This document shows positions 34,967-45,007 of a stretch of 64,000 bases of DNA, in pieces (position 1 is the stretch's first letter; the number at the start of each line of letters is the position of its first letter). A program made the translations under genes and the position numbers. This stretch comes from Thiomicrorhabdus sp. Kp2 (lineage in GTDB: Bacteria > Pseudomonadota > Gammaproteobacteria > Thiomicrospirales > Thiomicrospiraceae), in contig NZ_ARWI01000001.1 of the NCBI RefSeq assembly GCF_000478585.1, positions 62,001-126,000 of the forward strand, written 5' to 3'. Below the pieces are notes generated by a model that was not told where the DNA came from, did no database searches, and was given only the letters and a program-made list of their open reading frames with translations.

Positions 34967-37693
34967 TTAAGAGTGAGTGGAGAACTCTTCAATCGGTTTT
35001 GGTTTATCAAATAAAAAACCTTGAAGAACAGGGCAGCCTAAATCAATTAAATAGTCTCGTTGAGCTTCTGTTTCAACACCTTCGGCAACTGCATTTAAGC
35101 CAAGTGTTTTGGCGAGCGCTAAAATGGTTCTTACAATCGCCTCGTCATTTGCATCGTTGAGCATATCTTGAACAAATGAACGGTCAATTTTTAACCAATC
35201 TATAGGCAATTGTTTTAAGTAGTTTAATGAAGAGTAGCCCGTGCCAAAGTCGTCAATGGCAAAGGTAATACCAAACTCTTTAAGTTTATTTATCTTATTA
35301 ACAGTATCATCCATTTTTTTCATTAATAAACTTTCAGTGATTTCAAACTCTAATCGATTGGCTGGGCATTGTGCGCCATCGATAGCATGAAAAACGACAT
35401 CGACAAAATCTGAACGGCTAATCTGTTGTTCATTGATGTTTACCGCAATAGTTAAATGTTTCGTTTTTTCATCTTTGCACCAGGTTGAAAGTTGTTTACA
35501 GGCTTTTTGAATAACCCACTCTCCAATTTCCACAATTAATCCTGATTCTTCAGCTATTTGAATAAAATCATTGGGGGGTAATAAGCCTTTTTGTGGATGT
35601 TGCCAACGCAAGAGCGCCTCATAACTAATGGTTTTTCCGTTAATGTCGACTTTAGGTTGATAGAAAACGACAAACTCGTGAAATTTAATGGCGTGGCGCA
35701 GCTCACTCTCAATTTGACTTCGTATTACAATCGCTTCTTGCATGCTTGGATCAAAAAACCGAACGGCGTTACGTCCATCCGATTTGGCTTGATACATGGC
35801 TAAATCGGAACGTATCATCATCTCTTCCACGCTTTCTTTGTGGTCGGTAAAGAGACTTATGCCTATGCTGGCACTAATTGGATGTTCACTTCCTTTATTC
35901 ATAAACGGCTGCGAGAGATGTTTAAGAATCTTATCTGCAGCGACCTTTGCGTGGTGAGCAGCCTCATTATTGTTAAAACCTAGATCTTCGAGAAGAATAA
36001 CAAATTCATCACCCCCCGTTCTTGATACGGTATCCCCCTCTCTTACAGCTTGAATTAAGCGTTCTCCAATTTGAATAAGCAGTAAATCACCCACGTCATG
36101 TCCAAGCGTATCATTAAGATTTTTAAAGTGATCGAGGTCTATGAATAGAAGGGCAAAATAACTGTTATTTCGGCTACTGTAGGCAAGCGCTTGTTTAAGA
36201 TGATCATTTAATAAACGGCGGTTGGCTAGCCCAGTTAAAGGATCATAAAATGCCAGTTTTTTGATTCGCTCTTCATTTTCTTTTAGGGCGGTAATGTCAT
36301 CAAAAGTAGATACATAGTGGGTTACTTCATCGTTTTCATCTTTAATGGCGGTTATTGTTTGACCAACTGGGAACAAGTCCCCATTTTTTCTTTTGTTCCA
36401 AATTTCGCCCTGCCAATAGCCGTGAGTATTTAAGTGTTCCCATAATACTCTGTAGAATTCAGTATTGTGCTTTCCTGATTTAATGAGTCTTGGTGTTTGA
36501 CCAATGGCTTCTTGTGGCGAGTAGCCTGTTAAACGGGTATAAGCGTTATTTACCTTAATGATGTTTTGCTTGCTATCGGTAATAAAAATCGCTTCTTGTG
36601 TGTCAAAAGCAACAGCAGCAATCTTTAAAGATTCATTACTTTTTTCAAGTTTTTGATGGCTGTCATGTAAGCGTCGATTCGTAGCAAATACTAATAAAAC
36701 CAGGCTTATGATTGTGGTGATGAGTAAGGCTAAGCTGACAATTTCTGCTCTATGTTGAGACCATAAGTCATGAAATGTAATTTCCTGAATATTGTCATAT
36801 GGGTAAACTTTTAAGGTTCTTAATACCTCTCTAACGGGTTCATAATCTGCTGGGATTCTAAAGCCCTGTATATTGATTGCTTGAGCTACCACGCCATTAT
36901 GAGGTAGAGCTAAGAGGGCTCCAGCCACCTTTCCTGCTAGGGCTTCCCCAACATAGGGCATGGTGGCAAATGGCCATTCGGGATAGAGGCGAGTTGAGTG
37001 TAAAAAAGGAAAATCACTCCCTTCCTGAAGGTTTAGTACCTTTAAGTCATTAGGATTTAACTTTCCTTGTTCTTCCATGCCCTCTAAAACACCACTACGA
37101 ACGAAGGCGGCATCGACTTGACCATTAAGTAATGCAGTAACGGCATTATCATGGGGCATTTTGGTGGTTTTAATCTGAATTTGCTCAGGAACTCTTAAAT
37201 CAGTTTTTAAGAGTTCATAGGCTTGCATTTGATAACCACCAAAGGATTTTGTGGAAGGTGTAGCAATGGTTTTGCCCTTTAGGTCTTTTAGGGTTTGAAT
37301 GTTTTTATTATTATTTTTAACCAGAATGGTTCCCGCAAAGCTTTTTACGGCATGCCCACTTTTTTTATTGATTAAGGTCGCCAAAGGAGCGGAAAGTTTG
37401 GCATTATGCGATAATTGAATGTAGTGAGAAGAGTTGGTGAAAACAAAATCAATACTTTTATGTTTTATGGCTTCTTCAAGCTCACCATAGTTAAATGGTT
37501 TTAGCTCAAATTCGATATTTGGAATGGTTTGATTTAAATAATCAATTAAAGGTTGCCACTTAGCTTCAATAATTGGCTTAGGACGAAATGCAAGAATACC
37601 GATGGAAACTTTCTCTGTAGCTTGTACAAGACTAGGGAGTAGTAACTCAATTATAAGTAATAGATAAATTAACCAGTTTTGTTTGTTCACCAT
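34967..37693 (-). CDS. PhnD-like periplasmic sensor fused to PAS-GGDEF-EAL
   Basis: A 908-residue inner-membrane receptor. A signal peptide or first TM (1-25) is followed by a PhnD/SsuA-type ligand-binding domain (about 27-290), a TM helix (about 315-338), a PAS domain (about 355-470), a GGDEF domain (about 485-645) with the intact catalytic motif TGGDEFV, and an EAL domain (about 660-900) with intact YEALLRW and DDFGTGYSS. Both c-di-GMP synthesis and hydrolysis are therefore possible. The PhnD-like domain usually binds phosphonates, phosphite or similar oxyanions. It could couple a periplasmic nutrient to c-di-GMP level; a candidate c-di-GMP riboswitch is present at 51.3 kb. Confidence 0.9.
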   Translation of the reverse strand: MVNKQNWLIYLLLIIELLLPSLVQATEKVSIGILAFRPKPIIEAKWQPLIDYLNQTIPNIEFELKPFNYGELEEAIKHKSIDFVFTNSSHYIQLSHNAKLSAPLATLINKKSGHAVKSFAGTILVKNNNKNIQTLKDLKGKTIATPSTKSFGGYQMQAYELLKTDLRVPEQIQIKTTKMPHDNAVTALLNGQVDAAFVRSGVLEGMEEQGKLNPNDLKVLNLQEGSDFPFLHSTRLYPEWPFATMPYVGEALAGKVAGALLALPHNGVVAQAINIQGFRIPADYEPVREVLRTLKVYPYDNIQEITFHDLWSQHRAEIVSLALLITTIISLVLLVFATNRRLHDSHQKLEKSNESLKIAAVAFDTQEAIFITDSKQNIIKVNNAYTRLTGYSPQEAIGQTPRLIKSGKHNTEFYRVLWEHLNTHGYWQGEIWNKRKNGDLFPVGQTITAIKDENDEVTHYVSTFDDITALKENEERIKKLAFYDPLTGLANRRLLNDHLKQALAYSSRNNSYFALLFIDLDHFKNLNDTLGHDVGDLLLIQIGERLIQAVREGDTVSRTGGDEFVILLEDLGFNNNEAAHHAKVAADKILKHLSQPFMNKGSEHPISASIGISLFTDHKESVEEMMIRSDLAMYQAKSDGRNAVRFFDPSMQEAIVIRSQIESELRHAIKFHEFVVFYQPKVDINGKTISYEALLRWQHPQKGLLPPNDFIQIAEESGLIVEIGEWVIQKACKQLSTWCKDEKTKHLTIAVNINEQQISRSDFVDVVFHAIDGAQCPANRLEFEITESLLMKKMDDTVNKINKLKEFGITFAIDDFGTGYSSLNYLKQLPIDWLKIDRSFVQDMLNDANDEAIVRTILALAKTLGLNAVAEGVETEAQRDYLIDLGCPVLQGFLFDKPKPIEEFSTHS

Positions 37694-37855
37694 TGAATTG
37701 CCTTATCTATTGACGGTTTAAACAGGTTTGTAACAGAAATTATCTGGTAACTTTTGCTTATATTACCTTAGTTTCTATGTGTGAATAAAGCTTATATTTT
37801 GAATATAATAATTAGCTAATCTGTTTCAAGCTTAGAGTAGGAGTCTAAAAATAAA

Positions 37856-38362
37856 GTGAATGAAAGCTATTGCGAGTCTTTTAATGCCATTATTTCTGAA
37901 GACCCCACTTGGATGATTTTAGGTACTATGCCGAGTGTAGCATCTCTTCACCAGGCTTTTTATTATGCGCATCCACGAAATACGTTTTGGTTGATTATGC
38001 AAAACTTAACCAATAAGCCCGTTGAGTCTCAACTTGAAAAAATCAATTTAGTTAAGGCAAAACGACTGGTGTTATGGGATGTGTTACAGAGTTGTACCAG
38101 GCCTGGTAGTTTGGATAGCGCCATTACACAACCCGTTGCTAATGACTTTGAATCTTTATTAAAACGTTATCCAAATGTTAAAACCGTTGTTTTTAATGGA
38201 AAAAAATCCCAGCAATTGTTTAATCGATATGTACTCAAACAGCAAAACATACCTACAGATATAGAATATATTGCACTACCTTCAACAAGCCCAGCTAATG
38301 CTGCTATATCTATTAAAGATAAACAGTTGTTTTGGCAAGAAAAACTATCTCATTTAGTATAA
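37856..38362 (+). CDS. Uracil-DNA-glycosylase-superfamily enzyme (DNA-deoxyinosine glycosylase type)
   Basis: A 168-residue base-excision enzyme of the UDG superfamily. The N-terminal block WMILGTMPSVASLHQAFYYAHPRNTFWLIM is typical of the hypoxanthine-DNA glycosylase group, with VLWDVLQSCTRPGSLDSAI and LPSTSPANA near the C-terminus. It removes deaminated bases from DNA. The start is GTG with TAGGAG about 13 nt upstream. A perfect TACCAGGCCTGGTA (38095-38108) in the gene encodes Thr-Arg-Pro-Gly. Confidence 0.82.
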   Translation: MNESYCESFNAIISEDPTWMILGTMPSVASLHQAFYYAHPRNTFWLIMQNLTNKPVESQLEKINLVKAKRLVLWDVLQSCTRPGSLDSAITQPVANDFESLLKRYPNVKTVVFNGKKSQQLFNRYVLKQQNIPTDIEYIALPSTSPANAAISIKDKQLFWQEKLSHLV

Positions 38363-38450
38363 AATACCGCCTCTAATCAATTTATCATTTATTTGTATTA
38401 TTGATTCAATACTTTATTCATTCATCAACTTATTATTTTGGAGATTTGCC

Positions 38451-39974
38451 TTGGAAGCAGAAAATCAAAAAGTTGTATCTGAGCTGTTATCACCAGCCGG
38501 TACCTTTAAAAACATGGAATACGCCTTTGCTTATGGAGCAGATGCCGTTTACGCAGGTCAACCACGCTATAGCTTACGTGTAAGAAATAATGAGTTTGAT
38601 GAAGAGAATTTAGCAAAGGGTATTGCCCGTGCCCATGAGTTAGGTAAAAAGTTTTATGTGGTGAGTAACATTGCCGCACACAACTCTAAAGTAAATACCT
38701 ACATGAAAGACATTGAACCCGTTATTGCTATGAAGCCAGATGCTTTGATTATGTCTGATCCTGGTTTAATTGCCATGGTACATGAGAAATTTCCAGAACA
38801 AGAGATTCATTTATCCGTTCAGTCGAATGCGGTGAACTGGGCTACGGTTAAGTTTTGGTATCAAAATGGGGTACGCCGTGTGGTGTTATCTCGTGAATTA
38901 TCGATTGCAGAAATCCGTGAAATCCGTGAAAAAGTACCAGAGATGGAACTTGAAGTCTTTGTACACGGCGCATTATGTATTGCCTATTCTGGACGTTGTT
39001 TACTATCAGGCTACATCAATAAACGTGATGCAAATCAGGGGACTTGTACCAATGCGTGCCGTTGGAACTACAACACCTATGAAGCCAAAGAAGACGAAAC
39101 GGGGGATGTTGTCGGGACACCACGTATTGAAGTGGCTAATATCACAGACTTAACGGGTAGTACTGAGCGTGCTGCTCCTGAAGTAACAAATTACTCTCCA
39201 GAACCTACTTTAGGAATTGGCGAAACTACAGAAGTGGCCATGTTGCTTGAAGAAGAAGGGCGTCCAGGTGAATTAATGCCAGCGTTTGAAGACGAGCATG
39301 GTACTTATATCATGAACTCAAAAGACTTACGTGCCGTTGAACTGATTCCTGAATTGGTTGATATGGGGGTTCACTCTCTTAAAATCGAAGGGCGTACTAA
39401 ATCACACTACTATGTTGCTAGAACGGCGCAGGTTTACCGTAAAGCGATAGATGATGCGCTGGAAGGTAAAGAGTTTGACAAAACGTTATTAACTGATTTA
39501 GAAAGTTTAGCCAGTCGAGGTTATACAGAAGGTTTTTTACGTCGCCATGTGCACTCTGAATACCAAAACTATGAGTATGGGGTTTCTAAATCGGAACGCC
39601 AGCGTTTTGTGGGTGAAGTGACAGGGGTGATTGAGCGTGATGGTAAATCATTCTTAGAAGTTGATGTTAAAAACAAATTCTGTGTAGGCGATTCGATTGA
39701 GATTATGAGCCCAGCAGGTAATGTATCTATGGTGCTTGACCATATGCAAACGCATCACGATGAAGTGGTTGATTGTGCGAAGGGCTCTGGTTGGTTGGTT
39801 AGAATTCCTAACCCATTTAAAGATTTAGATGAATCGGTGCTTAAATTCTGCTTAGTGATGCGTAATGAGTCTTGGGGTGGTGATGTTAAGCGTGATGCGG
39901 CGGCTAAAAAAGTCAAAGAGCAACAAGAAGCGATTGACACGGAAAACCGCGCTAAAGCTAAAACAGCAAGCTAA
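38451..39974 (+). CDS. trhP: U32 family TrhP, tRNA U34 hydroxylation
   Basis: A 507-residue member of the peptidase U32 family of the YegQ/TrhP type, which with prephenate-derived chemistry forms 5-hydroxyuridine at tRNA position 34. The opening ELLSPAGTFKNMEYAFAYGADAVYAGQ, EVFVHGALCIAYSGRCLLS and TNACRW are the family marks, with Cys residues suggesting an Fe-S site. The start is TTG with GGAG 9-12 nt upstream. An acidic insertion (about 205-265) is longer than in E. coli TrhP. A YfhL-like ferredoxin follows at 9 nt and may supply electrons. Confidence 0.88.
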   Translation: MEAENQKVVSELLSPAGTFKNMEYAFAYGADAVYAGQPRYSLRVRNNEFDEENLAKGIARAHELGKKFYVVSNIAAHNSKVNTYMKDIEPVIAMKPDALIMSDPGLIAMVHEKFPEQEIHLSVQSNAVNWATVKFWYQNGVRRVVLSRELSIAEIREIREKVPEMELEVFVHGALCIAYSGRCLLSGYINKRDANQGTCTNACRWNYNTYEAKEDETGDVVGTPRIEVANITDLTGSTERAAPEVTNYSPEPTLGIGETTEVAMLLEEEGRPGELMPAFEDEHGTYIMNSKDLRAVELIPELVDMGVHSLKIEGRTKSHYYVARTAQVYRKAIDDALEGKEFDKTLLTDLESLASRGYTEGFLRRHVHSEYQNYEYGVSKSERQRFVGEVTGVIERDGKSFLEVDVKNKFCVGDSIEIMSPAGNVSMVLDHMQTHHDEVVDCAKGSGWLVRIPNPFKDLDESVLKFCLVMRNESWGGDVKRDAAAKKVKEQQEAIDTENRAKAKTAS

Positions 39975-39983
39975 GGTTTTAAA

Positions 39984-40241
39984 ATGGCATTAAAGATTAT
40001 TAAGGGCTGCATTAATTGTGATATGTGTGAGCCTGAATGCCCTAATAAAGCGATTTATATGGGGGATAAAATCTATGAGATTAATCCAGATTTATGTACC
40101 GAGTGTGTTGGTTTTTATGATCAACCCACTTGTATTAGCGTTTGTCCATTAGATTGCATCATTACAGATCCAGAGCGTGTTGAAGATCATGATACGCTTT
40201 ATGAGAAGTTTACCGAATTGGTTAAGAACGATAAAATTTAA
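39984..40241 (+). CDS. YfhL-family 2[4Fe-4S] ferredoxin
   Basis: An 85-residue ferredoxin with two cluster motifs, CINCDMCEPECP and CTECVGFYDQPTCISVCP; the second has the longer spacing typical of the YfhL/Alvin type with shifted redox potential. It begins 9 nt after the trhP stop and is probably co-translated. Proximity suggests it serves TrhP. Confidence 0.9.
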   Translation: MALKIIKGCINCDMCEPECPNKAIYMGDKIYEINPDLCTECVGFYDQPTCISVCPLDCIITDPERVEDHDTLYEKFTELVKNDKI

Positions 40242-40263
40242 CCATTCTGATAAAACCAATAAG

Positions 40264-40291
40264 TGCCATGCGTTCTGTATGGCATTTTTCT
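40264..40291 (+). terminator. Rho-independent terminator after the ferredoxin gene
   Basis: Arms TGCCAT and ATGGCA with a 9-nt loop, followed by TTTTTCTTT. Confidence 0.75.
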
Positions 40292-40491
40292 TTACAACCC
40301 TGCATTACTAAACCTATCTCACTCAGTTTAATAAACAATGATTTTTGATTGTTATCAAGCTCAAATTATAAGTTCAATAGAACGGTTTACCTGAAAACTC
40401 ATAGAGGGTAAGATGAATTTCTTATATGACTTATGTCATTAAGCTAATCAATAATAAATAACCTTCATACTGCTAATTTCAAGGAAAAACT

Positions 40492-41157
40492 ATGTCATCA
40501 AAATTAGAATTAATCAGTTTCAAATTGTGTCCATTTGTACAGCGTGCTGTTATTGTTTTGAAACAAAAAAATATTGATTTTGATATTACTTACATCGATT
40601 TAAATAACCCTCCTGAGTGGTTTAAAGAGGTTTCACCATTAGGCCAGGTACCTGTTTTAAAAGTGGGTGATGAGGTGCTGTTTGAATCATCGGTAATTCA
40701 AGAATATGTTGATGAAATCACGCCCCCTTCATTACAACCAGATGACGTATTAGTAAAAGCTAAAAATCGTGCATGGGTTAGTTTTGGTGGCGATATTTTA
40801 ATGGCTTTACACCCAATGGTTACCAGTAAAGATGAAGCCGTTTCTAATGAAAAACGGGTTGTTATTTTACAAAAGCTCTCTCAGTTAGAAGCGGTGCATT
40901 CAGGTGGAAGCTATTTTAATGGTGAAACGTTTAATATGATCGATGCGGCTTATGCACCAATGTTTATGCGAATGGATTTTATCAATACCCTAACAGGCGT
41001 GAATTTATTGGCTAAGACACCCAAACTGGCAAATTGGTCTAAAAACTTGTTGGCAATGAAATGTGTTCAAGAATCTGTTGTCCCTGAACTGCCAGCTATG
41101 TATAAAGGCATGCTCAAACAGATGGATGGCTACCTAGCCACGTTAATGAAAGACTAA
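40492..41157 (+). CDS. Glutathione S-transferase family protein
   Basis: A 221-residue thioredoxin-fold GST. The N-terminal domain has KLCPFVQRAVIVL (Cys 13 at the redox position), the cis-proline LGQVPVL, and ESSVIQEYVDE for glutathione gamma-Glu contact. The all-helical C-terminal domain follows (about 90-215). Reminiscent of the stringent-starvation/Omega-type branch. The substrate is unknown. AAGGAA precedes the ATG. Confidence 0.88.
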   Translation: MSSKLELISFKLCPFVQRAVIVLKQKNIDFDITYIDLNNPPEWFKEVSPLGQVPVLKVGDEVLFESSVIQEYVDEITPPSLQPDDVLVKAKNRAWVSFGGDILMALHPMVTSKDEAVSNEKRVVILQKLSQLEAVHSGGSYFNGETFNMIDAAYAPMFMRMDFINTLTGVNLLAKTPKLANWSKNLLAMKCVQESVVPELPAMYKGMLKQMDGYLATLMKD

Positions 41158-41188
41158 GTTTTTAATAACACTGCAGATAATATAGAGC

Positions 41189-42103
41189 ATGTTTGTATTT
41201 AGGGATTTACCCCATAATAACCGCTTACCGTACCTCTATCTCTTGGCGCTTGGTTTATCGTTGTTAATGCCACTGCAAAAGAGCTTTGCTAGTGATACGA
41301 AAGACTTAACAGCACTTAATTTTGCCAAGTATGAGCAATTTACGCTGAGTCAAAAAGAGATGGAATGGATTGGCGAGCGGATTTATCAAAATGAGTGCGC
41401 TTCTAATCCTAAGTATTTAACCTACTGGGGAAAGGGAGAAGAGTTTCCTTCTTTAGGTATTGGTCACTTTATTTGGTATACGGGGCATTACCAAGCCGAT
41501 TTTCAGGAGACATTTCCAGATATGGTTGAGTTTGTCTCCCAAACGAACAAACCTCCATTATGGCTAATTAAGTTAACGCCTTTTAATGCACCATGGCGCT
41601 CTAAAACTGAATTTGACCAGGCCTGGTCATCTTCTAAAATGACTGAGTTAAGAAACTGGTTGCTTGAAACAAAGGGCTTACAAGCTAAATTTATTGTTAG
41701 GCAGTTTATGCAGAGGACAAATCTATCATTAAAAGAGATACACAAAAAACAGCCAGCGAAAGCCGATAAGATTCAAAATCTCATTAATCAATTATTTGGT
41801 TTTAAAGAAGGGCGTTTTGCCGTTGTAGATTACGCTAATTTTAAAGGGATTGGTAGCTCAAAAGAGCAATATAACGGAGAACAGTGGGGATTGTTTTCGG
41901 TGTTAGAAGAGATGGATGTGACTGGTTTAGCTCATAAACTCAATATGAATGAAATTGAACAAAAGCGTTTATTAGAGCATTTTGTTCAATCAGCCAAATC
42001 TCGTTTATCGTTAAGGGTGAAATTGTCACCTAAAAAGCGAGGTGAAAAAAGGTGGCTTGAAGGGTGGTTTGAACGCTTGGATGGTTATATCAATAACACT
42101 TAA
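41189..42103 (+). CDS. Secreted protein of unknown function, possible lysozyme-like
   Basis: A 304-residue protein with a signal peptide (about 15-35, cleavage near KSFASD). The conserved-looking core is IGERIYQNECASNPKYLTYWGKGEEFPSLGIGHFIWY (about 61-97), reminiscent of lysozyme-type hydrolases with the Glu in NECAS followed by a GIGHF loop. A GRFAVVDYANFKGIGSS block follows. The C-terminus is basic (KLSPKKRGEKRW). A peptidoglycan-hydrolase role is conjecture. A TGACCAGGCCTGGTCA palindrome (41614-41629) encodes Gln-Ala-Trp. Confidence 0.6.
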   Translation: MFVFRDLPHNNRLPYLYLLALGLSLLMPLQKSFASDTKDLTALNFAKYEQFTLSQKEMEWIGERIYQNECASNPKYLTYWGKGEEFPSLGIGHFIWYTGHYQADFQETFPDMVEFVSQTNKPPLWLIKLTPFNAPWRSKTEFDQAWSSSKMTELRNWLLETKGLQAKFIVRQFMQRTNLSLKEIHKKQPAKADKIQNLINQLFGFKEGRFAVVDYANFKGIGSSKEQYNGEQWGLFSVLEEMDVTGLAHKLNMNEIEQKRLLEHFVQSAKSRLSLRVKLSPKKRGEKRWLEGWFERLDGYINNT

Positions 42104-42112
42104 ATATTTGAA

Positions 42113-42143
42113 TAAAATAGTCTCTTAATGAGACTATTTTTTT
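42113..42143. terminator. Bidirectional terminator before the chemoreceptor
   Basis: AAAATAGTCTC/GAGACTATTTT arms with a TTAAT loop between convergent genes; T-run on the plus strand. Confidence 0.85.
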
Positions 42144-42166
42144 AGATCAAAATAATTTAGTAACGT

Positions 42167-44812
42167 TTAAAACTCAGCCCATTCATCACGATTATCTTTG
42201 GTTTCCTGAACGGTTTTTGTTGTGACTGGTTTTTGAACTGGCGTTGCAGATGAAGACATTACACCCGTTGGTGACACCTTTTTCTCAACAGTTGAATTGT
42301 TGGGTTTATTAGCCGTTACTGTTGCTGGAATAGGTCTACTATTGGTTGTGTGCGCAGCGACAGAGCTAACAGGCTTGATATTTGTTTTAAAGAAAGACAT
42401 GTTTTTATTTAAATCACTTGCTTGCTGTCTCATGTTATTGGCAGACAAAGTCGTTTTATCAACAAGGCTTGCATTGGCTTGAGTTGCAGAATCGATATCA
42501 CTGATAGCATGATGAACCTGTGAAACACCCTCTGCTTGTTCTTGAGAGGCGCTATTGATTTGATGAATCATGCTGGCCACTTCATGAATGGATTGGGTAA
42601 TCTCGCGAATGACTTCGCCAGACTCACTAGCCAACTTAGTTCCTTGGTCAATTCGTTGAACGCTTGAGTCAATTAGGTTTTTTATGTCTTTGGCCGCATC
42701 AGCCGATTTCTGGGCTAAAGCTCTAACCTCTCCAGCAACAACGGCAAACCCTCGGCCATGCTCACCAGCACGTGCAGCTTCAACAGCCGCATTTAGCGCT
42801 AATAGATTGGTTTGAAAAGCAATGCTATCGATTAGGCTAACTATTTCAGCAATCTCATTACTTGAATCTTGAATGCTGTTCATTGCTTCAATTGTTCGGC
42901 TCATGACTTCACTTGCTTGCTCTGATTCAACCTGCACTTTTTCAACGACTTCAGAGGCTTGTAACGCATTTTCTGTGTTGTTTTGTACCGCTGCATTCAT
43001 CTCTTCCATCGTGGCTGAGGTTTCTTCAATTGCCGCCGCCTGTTGTTGTACCTTTTCACTTAATACGGTTGCATCCTCAGATAAACTATTGGCCTCATTG
43101 TTAACGATGATACCTGACTGAACAGCATCTGAAACAATGCTCGCTAGTCTATCAATAGATTGGTTAGTAGCGTCTTTAAGTTGAAGAAGGTCGCCTTGAT
43201 ATTGATTACCAATCGTTTGTGTTAAATCACCATCGCTTAATGCGATAACAACATGTGAAATATCTTTTATGGCAGAGTTAAGACTATGCAATGATTCATT
43301 GATGTGTGTTTTGAGTGTGTTTAAATCACCTCGAGCTTCAATGTTCACCTGACCATCAAATTTACCTTGCTGCATATCCATCATAACAAAGTTAATTTCG
43401 GAGATAACTTGGTTTGTTTCACTGAAAGCTTGTTGTGCATTTTCAAGCATCTCTTTAAAGCTGCCCGTTGAGTTTTGGGTGCTAATTTGTGCATTATAGT
43501 TCCCATCTCTCATATCAATCATCGCTTGGGATAGATTTTCCATAACGGCTGAAATGATTTCCGCGCTTGAATTAACGCCCGTTTTTAATTTTTCTAAATC
43601 CCCGTGGTAGTTTCCATGAATACGGGTTGTAAAATCGCCTTGAGATAGGGCGTGTACCGTGTGGTTAGCCTCTTTTAAAGCTTCACCCATCTGTTCAAGC
43701 AATTGGTTAATGGCTTCTGATGTTTTACCCACTTCATCATTTGAGGATATTTGATTACGAATACTAAAGTCGCCTGTTTGTACTACTTTAGCCATGTTAT
43801 TTTGTACCCCTTGAAGTGGGGTAATGACCAAGCGGCTCACAATAATTACTATACTAAATGTGAGTAGAATAATCGCGAGTATAATTCCCCCAAGTGATAC
43901 CAATGCTGTATCTACGGCAGCATTTATAGGAGCTTCATACTGAGCTCGGTCAATAATGAAGAGGTGGCGACCAAATACGTTACCCACTTCATCGAGTGCT
44001 GGTATATCAATAATCATTTTATCGCTAGCAGGGTAGACAGCTTGTTGTTTGCCGTCTGTCGGTTTAAATGCATTTTTAGTGAAGTCAACAACCTCTTTGG
44101 GAAACCATCTGTCATTAGCAACGATATACTTGTTATTGAAAACGGTATTCTTATCAATAATAGGCATATCACCATAACGCTCTTTTACATAGCTTCTATC
44201 AACCAGCATTAGCCACTGACCATTTTTCTCGGCAGTAAAATTTTTACGAACGGAGGCGAGTCCCTGAATCATGGTAATCATACCTAGCATTTCACCCTCT
44301 GAAATAACAGGAGATATGGCAATAATAGAAACCCCTAAATCGCCTATTGCTAATGACCCTGTACTTTGCTTGCTTTTCATCGCATTTTTTATAAGAGGGC
44401 TGTTAGAAAGGTCTTGGCCATAACTGTCAATCTTCCAAGATTTCATCATTGCTCGACCATCTGCAGTGATGATTTGGGTTTGAATGTTTTTATAATCTGT
44501 TTGATTTTTAAACTGATCGCGTATATTTGAAACGATAGGAATAATTTTTTCGCGTTCTTCAACCTCAAGCGCTTCAATAAAGCTTTTTTCAATTGAAAGA
44601 GCGGTTGAACCAAGTATCCCAGCCTGAATTTTTAGATTTATTTGCCCATTTATGTAGTTGGTCATCTCATTGATAACGCGGTTTTTCTCTTCATTTTTAA
44701 TTGGGGCAATCGAACTATAGTAGATAACAATACCTAATATCATCGCTGCAACCACCCCAATAATCGTCGCTGATAATAATACTTTGGTTTTGAGTGAAGA
44801 GTTGGCGAGCAT
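42167..44812 (-). CDS. Methyl-accepting chemotaxis protein with dCache sensor and poly-HAMP
   Basis: A chemoreceptor of 881 residues. TM1 (about 9-30), a periplasmic dCache-like sensor (about 35-300), TM2 (about 303-328), and then a HAMP domain followed by about three further HAMP-like repeats (about 375-560) precede the signalling helices. The hairpin tip [33 protein letters not shown] is intact. The C-terminus ends EWAEF, matching the xWxxF tail that tethers CheR/CheB in receptors with a flexible linker; a Ser/Thr/Pro-rich linker of about 70 residues precedes it. Ligand unknown. Confidence 0.93.
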   Translation of the reverse strand: MLANSSLKTKVLLSATIIGVVAAMILGIVIYYSSIAPIKNEEKNRVINEMTNYINGQINLKIQAGILGSTALSIEKSFIEALEVEEREKIIPIVSNIRDQFKNQTDYKNIQTQIITADGRAMMKSWKIDSYGQDLSNSPLIKNAMKSKQSTGSLAIGDLGVSIIAISPVISEGEMLGMITMIQGLASVRKNFTAEKNGQWLMLVDRSYVKERYGDMPIIDKNTVFNNKYIVANDRWFPKEVVDFTKNAFKPTDGKQQAVYPASDKMIIDIPALDEVGNVFGRHLFIIDRAQYEAPINAAVDTALVSLGGIILAIILLTFSIVIIVSRLVITPLQGVQNNMAKVVQTGDFSIRNQISSNDEVGKTSEAINQLLEQMGEALKEANHTVHALSQGDFTTRIHGNYHGDLEKLKTGVNSSAEIISAVMENLSQAMIDMRDGNYNAQISTQNSTGSFKEMLENAQQAFSETNQVISEINFVMMDMQQGKFDGQVNIEARGDLNTLKTHINESLHSLNSAIKDISHVVIALSDGDLTQTIGNQYQGDLLQLKDATNQSIDRLASIVSDAVQSGIIVNNEANSLSEDATVLSEKVQQQAAAIEETSATMEEMNAAVQNNTENALQASEVVEKVQVESEQASEVMSRTIEAMNSIQDSSNEIAEIVSLIDSIAFQTNLLALNAAVEAARAGEHGRGFAVVAGEVRALAQKSADAAKDIKNLIDSSVQRIDQGTKLASESGEVIREITQSIHEVASMIHQINSASQEQAEGVSQVHHAISDIDSATQANASLVDKTTLSANNMRQQASDLNKNMSFFKTNIKPVSSVAAHTTNSRPIPATVTANKPNNSTVEKKVSPTGVMSSSATPVQKPVTTKTVQETKDNRDEWAEF

Positions 44813-45007
44813 GATAGAAATCCTTAGGCATCTAATTGATAATTTAATATTGGGTATTGTTTACTTTAAAACGCAGTCGTGCAACTGTTAAAGTTTCTTA
44901 TTACTCTTGGCATAATTTCTTATTTATAATGAGTTGCTTATGCAAATGATTCGCAGATTCAAGAAGTACAACACTACCCAAACTTAACAAGCATGTGAGC
45001 AGGATAA

